37,659 nucleotides of DNA, from assembly GCA_902626385.1 (NCBI GenBank), contig CACOEZ010000010.1, forward strand, positions 1 through 37,659, in the 5' to 3' direction. The notes beneath the pieces are model-generated. The model was not told the origin of the DNA. It saw only the letters and a list, made by a program, of their open reading frames with translations, and made no database searches. The stretch comes from an uncultured SAR86 cluster bacterium (GTDB taxonomy: Bacteria > Pseudomonadota > Gammaproteobacteria > Magnimaribacterales > D2472). Positions 1 to 7,933 of this stretch are shown here, piece by piece (the first letter of the stretch is position 1; each line of letters opens with the position of its first letter). The translations under genes and the position numbers were made by a program.

Positions 1-859
1 CAAGCGTTCTAATACCTTCTGCTACCTGTCCCACTTTAGATTTTGAGTCTAATAAATTTAATCCGCTTCCAATGTTGTAACCAAGTTGGTAATTTCTGGA
101 CAGTTTGGATGTACAAGTTGCTACCAAATCACCCATTCCCGATAATCCAAGAAAAGTAATTGGATCAGCACCTTTTGCAACAGCAAATCTGCTCATCTCA
201 GCCATGCTTCTTGTTAAAATTAAGCCAATAGCATTTTCTCCAACATTCATTGATTCAGCCATTCCACAAATAATGGCATAAATGTTTTTCAATGCTCCTG
301 CTAACTCAACGCCTTGCATATCCCTACTGGAGTATATTTTGAAGGTATTTGATGACAAAATTGACTTCACAGAAGATAAAAGTTCTTCGCTTTGGCTAGC
401 AATTACCGTTCCAGCAACTTTATTTTCTGCTATTTCTTTTGCTAGATTTGGCCCACTTAGGACTCCTACATCATTTTTTATATTTCTTGATATAACATCA
501 GACAGTAATCGAAATGGATCAGATAAGATTCCCTTCGTACATGAGATTACAAATGCATCATTATTTATAAAAGGTGTAATTCTTTGAACTATATTTTCAA
601 ATATTGAACTTGGTGTGGCTATCAAGATCACTGATGCACTTTCAATTACTTTCTTAAGATCGTCTGACGCTTCAATTTTCTCTGAGAGCCTCAACTCAGG
701 ATGATAATCAGTATTTGCACCCTCGGAATTAATTCTTAGCGCTTGTTCCGCATCTCTAACCCAAAGAGAAACATCATATCCATTTGATGCGGCTAGATTT
801 GCAAGAACAGTTCCGAAACTTCCTCCCCCAAGAACAACGACTTTTTTACTTTTAATCAT
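1..859 (-). CDS. gpsA: Glycerol-3-phosphate dehydrogenase [NAD(P)+], 3'-truncated by window edge
   Basis: GpsA reduces dihydroxyacetone phosphate to sn-glycerol-3-phosphate in the cytoplasm, supplying the backbone for phospholipids. Translating the minus strand from the ATG at 859 gives about 286 codons running off the left edge. Visible are an N-terminal Rossmann loop, GGGSFG (residues 11-16), the GPNLAKE segment and the catalytic lysine in GALKN (K191; K192 in the E. coli family). The later motif GLSGMGDLVATCTSKLSRN is highly characteristic. The family is usually about 330-340 aa, so roughly the last 50 residues lie outside. The start is 3 bp after the htpG stop on the same strand, so it is probably the distal gene of the htpG transcript. 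Identification is very secure. Confidence 0.96.
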   Translation of the reverse strand, partial: MIKSKKVVVLGGGSFGTVLANLAASNGYDVSLWVRDAEQALRINSEGANTDYHPELRLSEKIEASDDLKKVIESASVILIATPSSIFENIVQRITPFINNDAFVISCTKGILSDPFRLLSDVISRNIKNDVGVLSGPNLAKEIAENKVAGTVIASQSEELLSSVKSILSSNTFKIYSSRDMQGVELAGALKNIYAIICGMAESMNVGENAIGLILTRSMAEMSRFAVAKGADPITFLGLSGMGDLVATCTSKLSRNYQLGYNIGSGLNLLDSKSKVGQVAEGIRTL

Positions 860-862
860 TTG

Positions 863-2689
863 TTAAGATAGATATTTATCTAATTGACGAAGGTACTTTG
901 CAGGATCCTTTGGCGAACCACCCTCAGCAATGACAGCGTAGTCATACAAAAAGTCCACAAAAGAATTAAATTGTTTGCCATTAAGGGTTTTTAACTTTTT
1001 TAGTAATTTGTGCTGCTTGTTAATCTCAAAAATTGGTTGAGTATTTCCAAAATTTTGTCCTGAAGCCTCTAAAATTTTTCTCAGTTGAGCTCCTGGCTCT
1101 GATTGAGGCAATATCAAACATGAAGCTGAATCGATAAGTCTATCGCTTATGAGAACATCTGATACTCGTTCACCTAACTGTTTTTTTATCTTTTGTATTA
1201 ATTCACTATCTTGTTTATTAACTTTTTTATCATCGTTGTCCTTTGACATACTCTCTTTGGAAACATTTACTAATTGCTTGCCTTTATATTCATGGATGCT
1301 TGTCATAAGCCATTCATCGATTCGATCTGTTAGAAGAAGAACTTCAATATTTTTAGACTTTAACTTTTCAATATGTGGTGAATTAGAGGCGGCCTCAAAC
1401 GTATCAGCAACACAAAAATATATCTTATCTTGTGAATTCTCCATGTTCTCGAGATATTTATCCAACGATGTATATTCAGAACTTTGATTAAAATTTGAAG
1501 AATTAAATAACATTAAACTAGCAATCAATTCTCTATTCTCAAAATCTTCAGCTGGGCCCTCTTTCAAAACAAGCCCAAATTCTCTCCAGAATTCAACATA
1601 TTTTTCAAACTCGCCCTCTTTCAATTTTTTTAGAGCATCTAATGTCTTTTTAGTTATAGATTTTTTTATGGTTTCAACTAGAGGATTTGTTTGGAGTATT
1701 TCTCTTGAAACGTTAAGAGGCAAATCACTTGTGTCAATTATTCCCCTAAGAAAACGCAAATAAAGTGGAAGAAAATTTGAAGCGTCGTCCATGATAAAGA
1801 CTCTTTGAACATAAAGTTTTAGACCTCTTGGAGACTCTCTATTCCATAGATCAAAAGGTGGTTTTGAGGGAATATAGACCAAATTTGTGTACTCATTTTT
1901 ACCTTCAACTTTATTATGAATCCATAACAAAGGATCGTTTTGATCCAAACTTATAAATTTATAAAAATCTTTATATTCTTCATCTTTGATAGATCTTTTT
2001 GTTTTTAACCAAAGCGCATCAGCCTCATTAATTCTTTCATCTAAATCTTTATCATCTGAAATAAGCAAGGGAAAGTTAATGTATTGTGAATATTTTTCAA
2101 GAAGAAACCTTACTCTTCCAACATCTGCAAATTCATTATTATCTTTATTTAAATATATATGAATTTCTGTTCCATTATCCTTCTTCTCAATTGATTTAAT
2201 TTTATATTTTTCTTCGCCAGAGCTTTCCCATAAAGTACCCTCATCATCATTGTTAAGTGCAGATTTTGTTATAACCTGAACCTTGTCTGCAACCATAAAT
2301 ACCGAGTAAAATCCAACACCAAATTGACCGATCAGATTTGAATCCTTTTTTTTGTCTCCTGTTATATTTTCAAGAAAAGAAGCCGTGCCTGATCTAGCAA
2401 TTGTTCCAATATTTTCAATGACCTCTTCTTCAGTCATACCAATTCCATTATCAGAAATTACTATTTTGTTTTTATCTGTCAGGACTTGTACATTTATTCT
2501 TAAATCTTTAACAAGCTTTGCAAGTTTTTTATTTTGAACCGAATTAAATCTTAATTTATCGAGAGCATCAGAAGCGTTAGATACTAGTTCTCTTATAAAA
2601 ATTTCTTTGTTTGAATATAAAGAATGAATCATAAGCTTAAGTAACTGCTTAGTCTCAGTTTGGAAAGCTCTTGTTCTAGATTTGCTCAT
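863..2689 (-). CDS. htpG: Molecular chaperone HtpG (bacterial Hsp90)
   Basis: HtpG is the cytosolic ATP-dependent Hsp90 chaperone. The 608-aa product is close to the E. coli length (624). The N-terminal GHKL ATPase domain shows [15 protein letters not shown] with E34 and N38, ISDNGIGM with D80, and the lid/glycine motif GQFGVGFYS (residues 121-129). The middle domain contains the conserved SREILQ stretch, followed by the usual dimerisation domain. It lies downstream of tRNA-Val, tRNA-Asp and the DUF4149-like gene (57-bp gap) and directly upstream of gpsA. The 57-bp gap contains a sigma32-like promoter (see 2711-2738), fitting heat-shock control. The ribosome-binding site is weak (AAAG about 8 nt before ATG). 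No anomaly in the reading frame. Confidence 0.98.
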
Positions 2690-2710
2690 AATTTCTTTAC
2701 TTATATGACT

Positions 2711-2738
2711 TATTGGAGATTAAAATTTTTAATTCAAG
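2711..2738 (-). promoter_or_regulatory. Candidate sigma32 (heat-shock) promoter of htpG
   Basis: On the minus strand CTTGAA (2738-2733) is followed after 14 nt by CTCCAATA (2718-2711). This resembles the RpoH consensus CTTGAA-N13-17-CCCCATNT: the -35 is perfect and the -10 is partial. It sits in the 57-bp gap before htpG, a classical RpoH target, and would give a leader of about 15 nt. The placement is convincing; the -10 match is modest. Confidence 0.45.
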
Positions 2739-2746
2739 TAGTAATG

Positions 2747-3154
2747 TTAAAGAGTGGTAACCCTAAAAATTTGTAATATTGCAATAATCATTATTATTAA
2801 GGTATTAAAAACACTTAAATTATGAAGCCACTTAAATAATTTTTCCCATCCTCTGTCTCTAGCACTATTTGTAATTGGAATTATCATAAAACCAATTAAT
2901 GCAAATATTGCCGCTGTCAATGCAAGATAGACATCAAAGTCTTCAAAAAATAAAAATGAAATTAATAAAGCTATCAGAATTATTAAAAATAGTAATAAGT
3001 AATAACGTGGAAAAATCTTCCTAAGAAATTTAGAAGCGCTTTGATCATCTAAAACCTTAAAAACTACAGGTGCTGTTAATAAGACTTGGGTAAAAATTAT
3101 ACCCAGTACTAATGAATAGCACAGAATTAGCAGAGTCAGGATCATTGTATTCAT
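2747..3154 (-). CDS. DUF4149 / TMEM205-like small membrane protein
   Basis: A 135-aa protein with four predicted hydrophobic segments: an N-terminal helix, two central helices around residues 53-95, and one near the C terminus. The pattern TAPVVFK ... FPRYY ... TNSARDRGWEKLFKWLHNLSV is the one I associate with the DUF4149 (TMEM205-like) family of unknown function. The ATG lies only 8 nt downstream of the tRNA-Asp CCA end on the same strand, with no clear ribosome-binding site. The gene is therefore probably cotranscribed with the two tRNAs and released by tRNA 3' processing. htpG follows after 57 bp. Family call is good; function unknown. Confidence 0.75.
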   Translation of the reverse strand: MNTMILTLLILCYSLVLGIIFTQVLLTAPVVFKVLDDQSASKFLRKIFPRYYLLLFLIILIALLISFLFFEDFDVYLALTAAIFALIGFMIIPITNSARDRGWEKLFKWLHNLSVFNTLIIMIIAILQIFRVTTL

Positions 3155-3162
3155 AACATATG

Positions 3163-3237
3163 TGGCGGTCCGACGGGGAATCGAACCCCGAACGCCGCCG
3201 TGACAGGGCGGAATTATAACCGTTTAACTACCGGACC
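3163..3237 (-). tRNA. tRNA-Asp (anticodon GTC)
   Basis: The reverse complement folds as a complete cloverleaf. Acceptor GGTCCGG pairs with TCGGACC (one G-T), anticodon stem CCGCC pairs with GGCGG around loop CTGTCAC (anticodon GTC), and the T arm is GGGGTTCGATTCCCC. Discriminator G and CCA are encoded. It lies 47 nt downstream of tRNA-Val(TAC) on the same strand and 8 nt before a protein gene. Confidence 0.97.
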
Positions 3238-3284
3238 ACATTTCAGATTGCATATTATATATAAAATTAAAAACTGCAACCTTA

Positions 3285-3361
3285 TGGTGGGTGATGACAG
3301 GTTCGAACTGCCGACCCTCTCGGTGTAAACGAGATGCTCTACCAAACTGAGCTAATCACCC
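3285..3361 (-). tRNA. tRNA-Val (anticodon TAC)
   Basis: The reverse complement is a complete 77-nt tRNA. Acceptor GGGTGAT/ATCACCC, anticodon stem TCTCG/CGAGA around loop TTTACAC (anticodon TAC, normal U33), T loop TTCGAAC and encoded ACCA are all present. It is the first of two tandem minus-strand tRNAs and a different Val isoacceptor from the one at 26830. A TATTAA hexamer just upstream could serve as -10; no convincing -35 was seen. Confidence 0.97.
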
Positions 3362-3388
3362 TTTTCTCTTAATATTTAATTAAGGTTG

Positions 3389-3407
3389 CTAATAATACTA
3401 TTATTAG
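3389..3407. repeat. Short AT-rich perfect palindrome upstream of tRNA-Val
   Basis: CTAATAATA-C-TATTATTAG is a 9-bp inverted repeat with a 1-nt centre. It lies between the EamA-family gene (ends at 3425) and the start of tRNA-Val (3361). An A8 run follows it on the plus strand, so for the minus-strand transcript the T run precedes the hairpin, which is the wrong order for an intrinsic terminator. It may be an operator or chance in AT-rich DNA. Confidence 0.3.
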
Positions 3408-3424
3408 AAAAAAAATAATATGAT

Positions 3425-4324
3425 TTATTGGCTATGTTTTGCTTCGGTGCCAGCAATATTTAATCTTGCTAAATAAATACCAAACATTGTTAATACTACA
3501 AAAATTATCTGCATGAAATTTAGAACTTCATTAAACAAGAAAACTGCGAGTATCGTCGCTGTTAAAGGTTGCATTAATAGCCCAATTGATCCATCAGATG
3601 CAGGAATTTTTCCGATTCCGTGAGTTATAAAGTATTGGCCACCAACTTGACATAAAATTGCCAGTGAAAATAGATTGATCCACTCAAATGAAGATTCTGG
3701 AATAAAATTACCGCCTTGGAGCAACATTGGTACTAAAGAAAATATACAACAAAAGAAAGTTGTGTAAAAAATTATGTTTAATGAGTCTTCATTACCTAGT
3801 TTTGAAATTACCAACAAATAAATTCCATAAAAAAGTGCGGCAATTAGACACAAAATATCTCCTAAAATCTTTCCATTCATATAATTATTAGAAAAGTAAA
3901 CTAATCCAATTATTCCGACATAAGTAATTAAAAATGAACTTGCAAAACCTTTAGACGGTTTTTCACTGTAGATAAAATATGCAAGTATTGCTACAAATAT
4001 AGGAGCTGAATTAACAATAATCGTAGCATTAGAAACTGAAGTAATATTCATACTAAAGTGCCATAAAGTTAGATCAGTTGTAAAAGCAAGTGATGCTAGT
4101 GAAGAATAAAAAATTGTTTTTTTATTTTTAACTGAAAACTTAAAAGTTTTATTTAGCTTAAAATTTAGCATCAATAAAAATGGAATTGCAAGAAACATTC
4201 TGTAAAAAGATATTGCTGTTGGCGTGAGAGCGCTCCACTTAACAAATATTGGTGCAAAGCCAATTAGCGTTGCTCCAAGTGCAAGTATAAGAAAATAATT
4301 TGTTCGCTGAAAATTAGTTTTCAT
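3425..4324 (-). CDS. EamA-family (DMT superfamily) transporter
   Basis: A 299-aa inner-membrane protein with about ten hydrophobic helices arranged as two EamA repeats. The first begins near residue 11 (FAPIFVKWSALTPTAISFYR) and the second near 150 (GDILCLIAALFYGIYLL). The second repeat contains the usual late motif SIGLLMQPLTATILAVFLFNE. The fold and length (about 300 aa) are typical of drug/metabolite exporters. The substrate cannot be read from sequence. The start ATG is 17 bp from the divergent xseA start, and no ribosome-binding site fits in the gap. Confidence 0.88.
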   Translation of the reverse strand: MKTNFQRTNYFLILALGATLIGFAPIFVKWSALTPTAISFYRMFLAIPFLLMLNFKLNKTFKFSVKNKKTIFYSSLASLAFTTDLTLWHFSMNITSVSNATIIVNSAPIFVAILAYFIYSEKPSKGFASSFLITYVGIIGLVYFSNNYMNGKILGDILCLIAALFYGIYLLVISKLGNEDSLNIIFYTTFFCCIFSLVPMLLQGGNFIPESSFEWINLFSLAILCQVGGQYFITHGIGKIPASDGSIGLLMQPLTATILAVFLFNEVLNFMQIIFVVLTMFGIYLARLNIAGTEAKHSQ

Positions 4325-4335
4325 AAAGTTATACT
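4307..4335 (+). promoter_or_regulatory. Candidate promoter giving a leaderless xseA mRNA
   Basis: TATACT (4330-4335) lies in the 17-bp divergent gap, 6 nt before the xseA ATG. CTGAAA (4307-4312) is 17 nt upstream of it, a 4/6 match to TTGACA. With normal spacing from -10 to +1, transcription would begin at or next to the ATG. There is no Shine-Dalgarno sequence in the gap. Confidence 0.4.
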
Positions 4336-4341
4336 TTGTAA

Positions 4342-5706
4342 ATGCAAAACGACATTGTAAGTCAGAATGAAGAAATAATCTCAGTAGGAGAACTAAACAG
4401 ATCTGCCAAATATCTGCTTGAAAATAATTTCAATAATATTTCTGTGTTGGGCGAAATATCTAATCTAGCAAGACCAAGTTCTGGACACATCTACTTCACA
4501 CTCAAAGATGAAGGTGGGGCAATAAGGTGTGCAATGTTTAAAAATCAAAATCTTAAATTAAATTTTTCTCCTGAAAATGGAGATCAATGTGTTTTGAAAG
4601 GACAGGTTAGTCTTTATGCACCACGTGGTGATTATCAGTTGATTGTAAAAAGTATTCAGCCTGCAGGAGCAGGAAATTTAATGCAAAAATTTGAGGCTCT
4701 TAAAAAGAAACTCGATGAGGAGGGTCTATTTAGTTTAGATAAAAAAACTGCGATACCTGAATCACCAAAACATATTGGAGTTATTACATCATTATCTACT
4801 GCGGCTTTGCAGGATATAATCTCTACAGTTGAGAGGAGAGCTCCATCTACTCAAATCTCCATAAGTGATGCATCCGTGCAGGGAGATAATGCACATGTCA
4901 CAATTATTAAAGCCATGGAGCGCATTCTTAAGTTCAATAAGAATACAAAATCCGATCCGATTGATCTCGTGGTTTTTGCCAGAGGAGGAGGATCAATCGA
5001 GGATTTATGGTGTTTTAATAATGAAGAGCTTGCCAGAGAAATATATAACTACCCTATCCCAACAATATCTGGCGTTGGACATGAAATTGATTTTACAATT
5101 TGCGATTTTGTATCTGATATAAGAATGCCAACCCCAACCGCCGCAGCAGAATTAATTACAGAGTTTAATTATCAACTTCAAGATAAATTTACAGACTATA
5201 AAATAAACATAGATCGAATTATTTATCAAAAAATTGAGAGCTTTTATAATTATTTAGCTAAGCATGAATCAAAATTAAAAAATCCTCTCACTAAATTAAG
5301 AGAAATTTCTCAGAGCATTGATAATGTTGATCTAAGGCTTCAGCAAAGTCAGAGATTTATTATTACAAATTATAAAAATAAAATTCAATTATTAGTAAGT
5401 GATATAAATAATCTGAATCCAGAAAAAAAGTTGTTTGATCTAAATAATAAAGTAGATTTATTCAATGAGCTTTTGCAAAAAGGAATTTCTTTGAGTCTAA
5501 AAAATTTTACAGATCAACTCACAAAATTTAAAAGGAATTTAGACATTTTAAGTCCCTTGTCAATTCTTGATAGAGGTTATGCAATTGTTACAAATAAAAA
5601 TGGTAAAGCCATTAAAAGTTTTAAAGAGGTAACCAAAGATGAGCTTTTAACAACGAGGCTTAGCCAAGGATCAATTGATGTGAGTGTTCAAGATACTAAT
5701 GAATAA
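4342..5706 (+). CDS. xseA: Exodeoxyribonuclease VII large subunit
   Basis: XseA is the catalytic subunit of exonuclease VII, which degrades single-stranded DNA from both ends. The 454-aa protein matches the family length. The N-terminal OB fold (about residues 14-105) carries GEISNLARPSSGHIYFTLKD. The nuclease core has HIGVITSLSTAALQDI, VVFARGGGSIEDLW, SGVGHEIDFTICDFVSD and RMPTPTAAAEL. A long coiled-coil C-terminal region follows and ends with the SPLSILDRGYAIV motif. The small subunit gene xseB is not in this window. The 3' end overlaps the start of the M23 peptidase gene, implying translational coupling. Confidence 0.97.
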   Translation: MQNDIVSQNEEIISVGELNRSAKYLLENNFNNISVLGEISNLARPSSGHIYFTLKDEGGAIRCAMFKNQNLKLNFSPENGDQCVLKGQVSLYAPRGDYQLIVKSIQPAGAGNLMQKFEALKKKLDEEGLFSLDKKTAIPESPKHIGVITSLSTAALQDIISTVERRAPSTQISISDASVQGDNAHVTIIKAMERILKFNKNTKSDPIDLVVFARGGGSIEDLWCFNNEELAREIYNYPIPTISGVGHEIDFTICDFVSDIRMPTPTAAAELITEFNYQLQDKFTDYKINIDRIIYQKIESFYNYLAKHESKLKNPLTKLREISQSIDNVDLRLQQSQRFIITNYKNKIQLLVSDINNLNPEKKLFDLNNKVDLFNELLQKGISLSLKNFTDQLTKFKRNLDILSPLSILDRGYAIVTNKNGKAIKSFKEVTKDELLTTRLSQGSIDVSVQDTNE

Positions 5707-6481
5707 ATCCTTTTTAGGAATAAGTTTAATTACATTACTTTGTTTTGAAGTCATAGCTGATTCTATTGGGCAACCTGGAGAAATATTTCCTGTTATGGTT
5801 GAAAATAAGAGCACAGATAATCATATGGGTTTAGTCGAAATAAACGGAAGTTTCTATAAACTTGTCCCTCTCTCATTCTCAAAACAAGGAAAATACATTG
5901 TTTTTAATGATACAAGGATATTTATCCAAGCTCAGGATTTTGGAGAATCAAGAATAACAATTACTAATGATTCTCTTGTGAATTTAAATGATCAAGATAG
6001 AGAGAGAACAATTAAAGAATCAGCAATGATACAAAAAGCTCTTAAATCGTATTCAAAAGATATGTTGTCCTCATTTAATTTCATTAATCCGGTTGAAGGT
6101 ATTATCTCAAGTCGATATGGTAAAAAAAGGTTTATTAATGGATCTCCTCGATCTCCTCACTTAGCACTGGACATAGCAGCGCCTGAGGGAACAAAAATAA
6201 TTTCACCAGAAAATGGAAAGGTAATTTTAGTTGGTGATTTTTTCTATTCAGGTAAATATGTGATCATTGATCATGGACATGGATTATTAAGCTCATATAG
6301 CCATATGTCGAAAGTTTCTGTTTCAAAAAATGATATTGTTATGAAAGGACAAAAGATCGGAGAAGTCGGTTCAACAGGAAGAGTTACAGGGCCTCATCTG
6401 CATTGGACCGTTTATTACGAAAATGTAAGAATTAACCCTGAGTCTTTGCTCAAAGAAAACTACCTAGAAAGTCTCCTTTAA
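5699..6481 (+). CDS. Secreted M23-family metallopeptidase
   Basis: A periplasmic zinc endopeptidase-like protein of the lysostaphin/LytM type. These enzymes usually cut or regulate cutting of peptidoglycan cross-bridges. From the ATG at 5699 the first 20 residues form a signal peptide (MNKSFLGISLITLLCFEVIA). The catalytic domain shows HLALD (H154, D158) and the closing HLHW (H235), with the typical GNxVIIDHGHGLLSSYSHMS-like region between. All expected zinc ligands are present, so it is probably active rather than an EnvC-like activator. An in-frame ATG at 5684 would add five residues before the signal peptide; I prefer 5699. It overlaps the xseA stop by 8 bp and the convergent TlpA-like gene by 18 bp. 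Confidence 0.9.
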   Translation: MNKSFLGISLITLLCFEVIADSIGQPGEIFPVMVENKSTDNHMGLVEINGSFYKLVPLSFSKQGKYIVFNDTRIFIQAQDFGESRITITNDSLVNLNDQDRERTIKESAMIQKALKSYSKDMLSSFNFINPVEGIISSRYGKKRFINGSPRSPHLALDIAAPEGTKIISPENGKVILVGDFFYSGKYVIIDHGHGLLSSYSHMSKVSVSKNDIVMKGQKIGEVGSTGRVTGPHLHWTVYYENVRINPESLLKENYLESLL

Positions 6482-6916
6482 CTCAGAAAAAATCTTGTTT
6501 AAATCCTCTTTTGTTTGAGGTCTAAATAACGATGAAGTAATTTCGCCATTTGGATTTATAAAAAAAGTTGCAGGAACAGCTGGTGGTGTTGGTATACCCC
6601 AAATATCTCTTGGATGAGAAATTAATGAAGGTACTTGTATATCAAACTTTTTTGCAATTGGTTTTAGGTCTTCAACTTCAAGTTGATCGAAATTAAAGGT
6701 ATAAACTACTAAATCCTTATTTTCTTGGGCAAATTCATTAAGCTCTGGAATTTCCTTTATGCATGGAGCACACCAGTCAGCCCAATAATTTATAACTATC
6801 CAATTGCCATTCAGATCACTAATGTTTGTATTCGAGCCATTGAATACTTCGATATCGTTTTTTTGACAGCTAATAAGAATCAATAAACATAAAAGTTGTA
6901 TAATCTTAATTTTCAT
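6464..6916 (-). CDS. TlpA/ResA-like thioredoxin-fold lipoprotein
   Basis: A 150-aa exported thiol-disulfide protein. The first 17 residues form a lipoprotein signal with lipobox LISC (C17). The redox motif WCAPC (C49 and C52) sits in NYWADWCAPCIKEIPEL, characteristic of the TlpA/ResA/DsbE group. The downstream cis-proline stretch is TPPAVPATFFI. Likely role is periplasmic thiol reduction, for example in cytochrome c maturation, but no ccm genes are nearby. An alternative ATG at 6925 adds three residues. I chose 6916 because it begins a clean signal peptide and has TATTAT 7 nt upstream. The 3' end overlaps the convergent peptidase gene by 18 bp. Confidence 0.88.
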   Translation of the reverse strand: MKIKIIQLLCLLILISCQKNDIEVFNGSNTNISDLNGNWIVINYWADWCAPCIKEIPELNEFAQENKDLVVYTFNFDQLEVEDLKPIAKKFDIQVPSLISHPRDIWGIPTPPAVPATFFINPNGEITSSLFRPQTKEDLNKIFSELKETF

Positions 6917-6923
6917 CGCGTAC

Positions 6924-6929
6924 ATAATA
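6924..6929 (-). promoter_or_regulatory. Candidate -10 element, leaderless TlpA-like gene
   Basis: On the minus strand TATTAT (6929-6924) lies 7 nt before the preferred ATG at 6916, with no Shine-Dalgarno sequence. This is the same geometry as at xseA and DUF2066. No clear -35 was identified. Confidence 0.3.
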
Positions 6930-6952
6930 TAAAGATTATTACAAAAGTAAAT

Positions 6953-7555
6953 ATGGAAAAGGATTTTTTATTAGTATTGTTCTACTCTGCTTCAGGTTCT
7001 GTGAGGCACTTGGCTCATGCAATTGCCGATGGTGCTGAAGAAACTGGGATCAATGTAAAAATTAGGACAGTACCAAAAGTATCAGCAAATTTAGAAAAAA
7101 CAGAAGCAACTGTTCCAGAAAAAGATGAAATATATTGCACAAAGGATGATTTGATTAACTGTGGCGGAATTGCAATTGGATCACCAACTAGGTTTGGCTC
7201 AATGGCTGCTCCATTAAAGCATTTTCTTGATTCTACTGGTGACCTTTGGGCTACAAATGTTCTTGAAAATAAACCTGGTATTCCCTTTACTTCTACTGGA
7301 TCAATGCATGGAGGACAAGAGATAACTTTATTTAATATCATCACCTATATGTTTCATCATGGGATGATTGTTTGTGGAACACCATATTCTTTTGAAGAAT
7401 TAAATAAATCAAAGTCTGGCGGGACACCATATGGCCCATCTCATGTTGAAAGCTTTAATAGGTCAAATGAATTAACTAATGATGAATATGAAATTGCAAA
7501 AAAATCAGGTAAAAGATTGGCTGATTTGATGTCTAAGATTAATGCAAACAATTAA
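6953..7555 (+). CDS. wrbA: NAD(P)H:quinone oxidoreductase, WrbA family
   Basis: WrbA is an FMN-binding flavodoxin-like enzyme that reduces quinones by two electrons, limiting oxidative stress. From the ATG at 6953 the product is 200 aa, matching the family (about 198). Diagnostic segments are the FMN phosphate loop FYSASGSVRHLA, GGIAIGSPTRFGSMAAPLKHFLD, and the C-terminal FTSTGSMHGGQE, followed by GTPYG. An upstream in-frame start at 6896 would add 19 non-homologous residues overlapping the divergent gene, so it is rejected. The gene overlaps the following DUF2069 gene by 14 bp, a pairing that is common in gammaproteobacteria. Confidence 0.96.
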   Translation: MEKDFLLVLFYSASGSVRHLAHAIADGAEETGINVKIRTVPKVSANLEKTEATVPEKDEIYCTKDDLINCGGIAIGSPTRFGSMAAPLKHFLDSTGDLWATNVLENKPGIPFTSTGSMHGGQEITLFNIITYMFHHGMIVCGTPYSFEELNKSKSGGTPYGPSHVESFNRSNELTNDEYEIAKKSGKRLADLMSKINANN

Positions 7556-7874
7556 AAAATATAAGACACTAACTAACTTCATATTTGCCACATTAATAAT
7601 TTTAAAAATTTCAAATGTATTTTTAGATAGAATCGATATTATTCTATTCTTATTCTGGTCATTGCCTTTGTTGGTTTTTTGGATATTTATAAATAAACTA
7701 CATATTAAAGCTTACCAATGGTTCTGTTTCATATTAATTATTTATTTTCTCTCAGCTTCATTAAGAGTATTTGGTACAGTGCCTTATTGGCTAGATATAG
7801 TTGAATTAATATTCATATCTATTTTATTCATTCAAATTATGTTTGGCCCAAAAATTATTAATAAAATGAACTAA
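7542..7874 (+). CDS. DUF2069 small membrane protein
   Basis: A 110-aa protein with four hydrophobic helices (roughly residues 10-28, 32-50, 58-76 and 84-102) and almost no soluble part. Family assignment to DUF2069 rests on size, topology and position directly after wrbA, with the late motif SASLRVFGTVPYWLD. Function is unknown. It begins 14 bp inside the wrbA coding region, so its translation is probably coupled to wrbA. Confidence 0.75.
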   Translation: MQTIKKYKTLTNFIFATLIILKISNVFLDRIDIILFLFWSLPLLVFWIFINKLHIKAYQWFCFILIIYFLSASLRVFGTVPYWLDIVELIFISILFIQIMFGPKIINKMN

Positions 7875-7933
7875 AATCATTTTACTTAGTCTATTTATTA
7901 GAATATTATCTTCACCCTTTTGGAGAAAAATTA

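Noticed and set aside
282-587. 101-aa plus-strand reading frame
   Set aside because: It is antisense to gpsA, whose protein motifs are clear; no ribosome-binding site or recognisable protein.
1149-1487. 112-aa plus-strand reading frame
   Set aside because: Antisense shadow of htpG with low-complexity Ser/Leu/Phe composition.
3389-3407. Palindrome as intrinsic terminator of the EamA gene
   Set aside because: For the minus-strand transcript the T run lies before the hairpin, and the stem is entirely A-T except its ends.
6896-7555. Longer WrbA start at 6896
   Set aside because: It would overlap the divergent TlpA-like gene and add 19 residues absent from the family.
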